A stretch of 64,000 nucleotides of DNA from contig JAEZCE010000027.1 of the NCBI GenBank assembly GCA_023429995.1, positions 1 to 64,000 of the forward strand, given 5' to 3'. Shown here piece after piece: positions 61,095 through 64,000 of the stretch. Position 1 is the first letter of the stretch, and each line of letters starts with the position of its first letter. The notes under the pieces were generated by a model, which saw only the letters and a list, made by a program, of their open reading frames with translations, made no database searches and was not told where the DNA came from. Made by a program: the position numbers and the translations under genes. Source of the stretch: Bacillota bacterium. Its GTDB lineage: Bacteria > Bacillota > UBA4882 > UBA8346.

Positions 61095-61247
61095 ATGAAA
61101 TTGAATACCCTTTGGTGGATTGGTCTCATTACCGCGATTTGTGGAATACTAATGTTTAAAGGAATCATTCAAATTGCCGGGTTTCCAAGCTTTTGGATGG
61201 AAACGGTTGCCGCCGGTTTTTTTGCCGCCGCGGCGTTATTTAAATAA
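61095..61247 (+). CDS. Tiny membrane protein, 50 aa
   Basis: ATG 61095 to TAA 61247 encodes MKLNTLWWIGLITAICGILMF...GFPSFWMETVAAGFFAAAALFK: one clear membrane helix (residues 6-22) and a second alanine/phenylalanine-rich helix (36-49). An AAGGAAAGGATG purine stretch lies upstream but at long spacing. It ends 7 bp before the convergent EEP gene. I recognise no family; the hydrophobic pattern is coding-like. Confidence 0.5.
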   Translation: MKLNTLWWIGLITAICGILMFKGIIQIAGFPSFWMETVAAGFFAAAALFK

Positions 61248-61253
61248 TTTGGT

Positions 61254-62723
61254 TTATTTTTGATATTTCCAGCGGAACTGCCATTTCTGGTCCGAATCTC
61301 CCGGATGCCACCGGAGCTCAAAAGCATTCCTTCGATCGGGAGAAAAGCATAAGCCCCCCAATATTTTCTGATGGGTATCAAATCCCATCAGAAAGCCGAA
61401 TTTTTGGGATATAAGAATGGTTTGTTCAATACCCCAATTGATTTGGTCGTTCCTGTTGGATAGCATGATTTGGGTACCCTGGTTATCATTCCAGCGGTAA
61501 TATTGTTCCCAGGAAATCCAGTTTTGATCCTTGTTATCACGGGCCAGGGAAACGATCCATTCCCCTTTGCCCCGGATGTTTCGCCATTTTGAAATATAAT
61601 CCCGAAAGTCAAAAGTAACCATTTTATAATTCAGGGCTGCAGTATAGTTGGACCCGTCATATTCCGCCGAAACATGCAACCGACTTCCTACGGGTATATC
61701 CACGGAAGCGCTCGGTTTGTCTCGGCGGCTTTCAATCTCTGATGGAAATGAAAAGGACCGGGTTGAAAGAGATCCCTCAACATTTGGCAGTAAGGGGTTG
61801 TTCGCCGGGATAACTTCAGGGATTCTTTTCTTGATAACCGGTGCGGGTGGCGGATTAACGGCCAATTCGGCCACCACCGGCCGGTGATCGGAAAGATTCC
61901 AATCCAGGGTTTGGGCATTCAATAGACGCCAATGACGGCTGAGCCAAATCTGGTCCAAACGTACTTTGGGATTGCTAGTGGGGAAACTGGCGGCCAGGGG
62001 AAAGGCTTGGCCGATTTCCTGATAATCCTTTTGCAAAGTGTCAAAGAGTGGATCCGAGGGTGATACATTAAAATCCCCGCTTAAAATGACAGGGCCCTGA
62101 AGGTAGGTTATCACTCTTTCAATTTCTTGCAATTGATTCCGTTGCTCCACTCGGCCCAGACCCAAATGAGTGCCTAAAACAATTACCGGAACACCGTTTA
62201 CATCGATTGCGACTTCATCAAGTCCGCGCTGTTCCTTGCTGCTAGGCAAATAGTGATGGCGGTGATAAATGATTTTATGGCGGGTGAGAACGGCATTGCC
62301 GAAATGATACCGAAAAAGGTTGTGATTCATGCCGGTGACGATTTTATAACCGGCGGCCTCAAATTCTTTTAATTTTTGGGATTCGATTTCTTGCAGGATA
62401 ATGATATCCGGATTTTCCTTTTCGAAAAACGCCAAAGCTTTGGCCAGATTACTCCGCCGCTTTTCATCGTAACCATTATGCATATTGAGCGTCATAACCT
62501 TTATTTTATTCATTTCCGATGGAGCGTTATCGGCGTATACCACACTTGGAATAATTATCCAGTCTATGAAGAAAGCGGCGCAACATAGGATGATGAATCG
62601 AATGAAAAAGGAATAACAGGTTTCTGCCTTTCTAAAACCGTTATTCTTGGTAGAGTGTAAATTCAGAATGAGTCCCCCTTCTTGCTTAGTGAAACTTTCT
62701 ATAACATTCTTGTTCATTTTCAT
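61254..62723 (-). CDS. Exported endonuclease/exonuclease/phosphatase-fold protein with extra C-terminal domain
   Basis: 489 aa. An N-terminal helix (YSFFIRFIILCCAAFFIDWIII, residues 36-57) directs export or anchoring. Residues about 72-290 form a DNase I/EEP fold: VMTLNMHNG, DIIILQEIES (catalytic Glu), GTHLGLG, LSGDFNVSP and LSDHRPV (catalytic Asp-His). A Pro-rich linker (PPPAPVIKKRIPEVIP) leads to a C-terminal domain of about 160 residues rich in Trp and Tyr beta strands, possibly a small beta barrel or binding module. ATG 62723 or 62717 can start, behind AGGAAG. The substrate could be extracellular nucleic acid or a phosphodiester lipid or sugar. Confidence 0.85.
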   Translation of the reverse strand: MKMNKNVIESFTKQEGGLILNLHSTKNNGFRKAETCYSFFIRFIILCCAAFFIDWIIIPSVVYADNAPSEMNKIKVMTLNMHNGYDEKRRSNLAKALAFFEKENPDIIILQEIESQKLKEFEAAGYKIVTGMNHNLFRYHFGNAVLTRHKIIYHRHHYLPSSKEQRGLDEVAIDVNGVPVIVLGTHLGLGRVEQRNQLQEIERVITYLQGPVILSGDFNVSPSDPLFDTLQKDYQEIGQAFPLAASFPTSNPKVRLDQIWLSRHWRLLNAQTLDWNLSDHRPVVAELAVNPPPAPVIKKRIPEVIPANNPLLPNVEGSLSTRSFSFPSEIESRRDKPSASVDIPVGSRLHVSAEYDGSNYTAALNYKMVTFDFRDYISKWRNIRGKGEWIVSLARDNKDQNWISWEQYYRWNDNQGTQIMLSNRNDQINWGIEQTILISQKFGFLMGFDTHQKILGGLCFSPDRRNAFELRWHPGDSDQKWQFRWKYQK

Positions 62724-62947
62724 TCTTCCTGGTGGTTTTTTTTTCGTTTGCCGCCAAGTATTAGTATAGTTTTCTCCCGATGCCGGGAGAAAACTCGGCT
62801 CTCTGGAGCCGTCGAATGAGGGCTAGAACCTTATAGTATTGCTTACATCAAGCGTATTTTTTAGCTGGGAAAGTTGAGTTAAAAATCTGTAGTCAGATTT
62901 CTTAAAAGATGATACGATTTAAAAAGAAAGTAAGTAATGGAGAAGTT

Positions 62948-63613
62948 ATGAAACATCTCAACGCATATGATAAAGCCTTGATTGAAATCAACCGGCGAAT
63001 TCTGAATATGAGTGAATTAGTCGGCGCTTCTTTAAAAGAGGCCATGGATTCTCTCGTAAATCAGGACATTGCAAAGGCTAAAGCGGTGATTGATGGCGAC
63101 GAAGCTGTCGACGCCCTTGAAGAGGCTTTGGAAATGGATTCTCTGGAATTAATCTCTTTGCAACAACCGATGGACCGGGATTTGCGTTTTTTAGCGGCTG
63201 CCATGAGAATTAGCCGCGAGCTTGAAAGAATCAATGATTACGCCTGTGATATTGCCGAGTTAACCCTGGCTCTACAGCCTAAAACGCCTTTTTTTAAACC
63301 GTTGGTCGATATTCCGCATCTGGCGGAGCTGGTGCAGCAGATGATGAACAAAAGTTTAGAGGCATTTACCAAGCGCAACTCTTCCTTAGCCCGGCAACTT
63401 GACAGTGACGATGATCAGGTGGATGGTTTGTTTATTTCACTCCTTAAGGAGTTAACCGGTTATATGAAAAAAAACTCTGAATATGTGGATCAAGCCAGTA
63501 GTTTGCTGCTGGTTGCCAGGTATTTGGAACGGATGGGCGATCATATTGTAAATATTGCAGAAATGGTCATTTTTATTGACTGCGGGGAACGGCATCCCTT
63601 TAAAAGCAAATAA
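62948..63613 (+). CDS. phoU: PhoU-domain phosphate regulator
   Basis: 221 aa all-helical protein with two PhoU repeats: residues about 10-105 (LNMSELVGASLKEAMDSLVNQDIAKAKAVIDGDEAVDALEEALE...MDRDLRFLAAAMRISRELERINDYACDIAE) and 115-210 (ending LLLVARYLERMGDHIVNIAEMVIF). The E-x-x-R-x-x-D metal signatures are present. ATG 62948 is used because GGAGAAG lies just upstream; earlier in-frame starts lack a site. It is followed 9 bp later by a Na+/Pi cotransporter gene, so here it probably modulates that transporter rather than PstSCAB. Confidence 0.92.
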   Translation: MKHLNAYDKALIEINRRILNMSELVGASLKEAMDSLVNQDIAKAKAVIDGDEAVDALEEALEMDSLELISLQQPMDRDLRFLAAAMRISRELERINDYACDIAELTLALQPKTPFFKPLVDIPHLAELVQQMMNKSLEAFTKRNSSLARQLDSDDDQVDGLFISLLKELTGYMKKNSEYVDQASSLLLVARYLERMGDHIVNIAEMVIFIDCGERHPFKSK

Positions 63614-63622
63614 GGAGTATCA

Positions 63623-64000
63623 ATGAACCCATTCCCATCATTATTTGGTCTAGCCGGTGGTTTAGGCCTTTTTATTTACGGGATCCAACTTTGTTCCGAA
63701 GGCCTGCAAAAAGTGGCCGCTCACCGGATTCGGCAATTGATTCGCACCCTGACCGGCAATCCCTTGATTGGCGTTTTCTTGGGTGCGGCGCTTACTTTTG
63801 CCCTCCAGGGCAGCAATGCGGTATCCGCGATGGTAGTGGGGTTTGTCAGCGCGGAATTGATGAATTTGGCGCAGGCTTTGGAAATTCTTTTGGGTTCCGC
63901 TATTGGAACTTCAATTACCATCCAATTGATAGCGTTTAAAACGACCAACCTCGCTTTGCTTTTATTGTTTATCGGGATGATCCTCTATATATTCGCCAAA
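63623..64000 (+). CDS. Na+/phosphate cotransporter (NptA family), 5' part
   Basis: 126 codons are visible; the gene runs off the window. GLAGGLGLFIYGIQLCSEGLQKVAAHRIRQLIRTLTGNPLIGVFLGAALTFALQGSNAVSAMVVGFV matches the first half of the Na/Pi-cotransporter domain, with LQGSNAV in place of the common TAxxQSSSA motif. The SAIGTSIT block and further membrane helices follow. It imports phosphate with sodium. AAGGAG precedes ATG 63623. It is coupled to phoU upstream. Confidence 0.9.
   Translation, partial: MNPFPSLFGLAGGLGLFIYGIQLCSEGLQKVAAHRIRQLIRTLTGNPLIGVFLGAALTFALQGSNAVSAMVVGFVSAELMNLAQALEILLGSAIGTSITIQLIAFKTTNLALLLLFIGMILYIFAK

Overview
The window comes from the chromosome of an endospore-forming, largely anaerobic member of the Bacillota (Firmicutes). 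Evidence for this: a GerW/YtfJ spore protein gene next to its usual DUF2953 partner; a LonB-type protease gene directly after clpX; a CIRCE operator in front of groESL; sigma-A type promoters; many TTG and GTG starts with strong GGAGG ribosome sites; and a four-gene 2-oxoacid:ferredoxin oxidoreductase. A deep-branching lineage related to Hydrogenispora/Limnochordia is possible, but this is an inference and I cannot test it here. Nearly all of the window is ordinary core genome.

Layout. 1-764: decayed end of an RHS protein whose variable tail held a CHAP domain. 975-1051: tRNA-Pro. 1.2-6.2 kb: MBL/beta-CASP nuclease, a degenerate AdoMet-decarboxylase-like protein, and the TldD/TldE protease pair. 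6.3-15 kb: central carbon and envelope genes (fba, murD, a DUF2007-like gene, accD-accA-pfkA-pyk, trx, mgsA). 15-20 kb: two small membrane or secreted proteins, iscS-mnmA (tRNA thiolation), a YtxH-like protein and an AI-2E family permease. 20-24.8 kb: an unusual translationally coupled pair (phosphatase-like ectodomain fused to a polytopic membrane domain, then a membrane-anchored baseplate-J-like protein), followed by ruvX and a DUF1292 gene. 25-29 kb: HU, csoR-copZ, a 63-bp tandem repeat, an SDR/AraC pair and a methyltransferase.

29-38.7 kb: a frameshifted PIF1-like helicase, groES-groEL (minus strand, CIRCE), rqcH, a Ca2+-type P-ATPase and DUF2953-gerW. 38.9-45.7 kb: a D,D-carboxypeptidase, tRNA-Leu and the protein-quality block tig-clpP-clpX-lonB. 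45.9-50.3 kb: patatin, HI0933 flavoprotein, a small membrane protein, a HutP-like protein, aroH and hisC. 50.5-57.9 kb: pepF, DUF502, motAB, an Nfu scaffold, trmL, folC and a P-loop ATPase. 58.3-60.9 kb: the ferredoxin/korABC operon. 61-64 kb: a tiny membrane ORF, a secreted EEP-fold nuclease/phosphatase, phoU and the start of a Na+/Pi cotransporter that runs off the window.

How the genes work together. fba, pfkA, pyk and mgsA make up most of a glycolytic control set. The kor operon, the iscS and nfu genes and the ferredoxin fit ferredoxin-based anaerobic metabolism. groESL, tig, clpPX, lonB, rqcH and pepF are a dense proteostasis set. Sigma-F-like promoters appear to precede lonB and DUF2953-gerW, matching the forespore regulation known in Bacillus. 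I found no CRISPR array, prophage or complete insertion sequence. The least explained items are the 20.0-23.8 kb membrane pair, the HutP-like gene behind a promoter-terminator leader, the active-site-poor SpeD-like protein, and two non-coding repeat structures.
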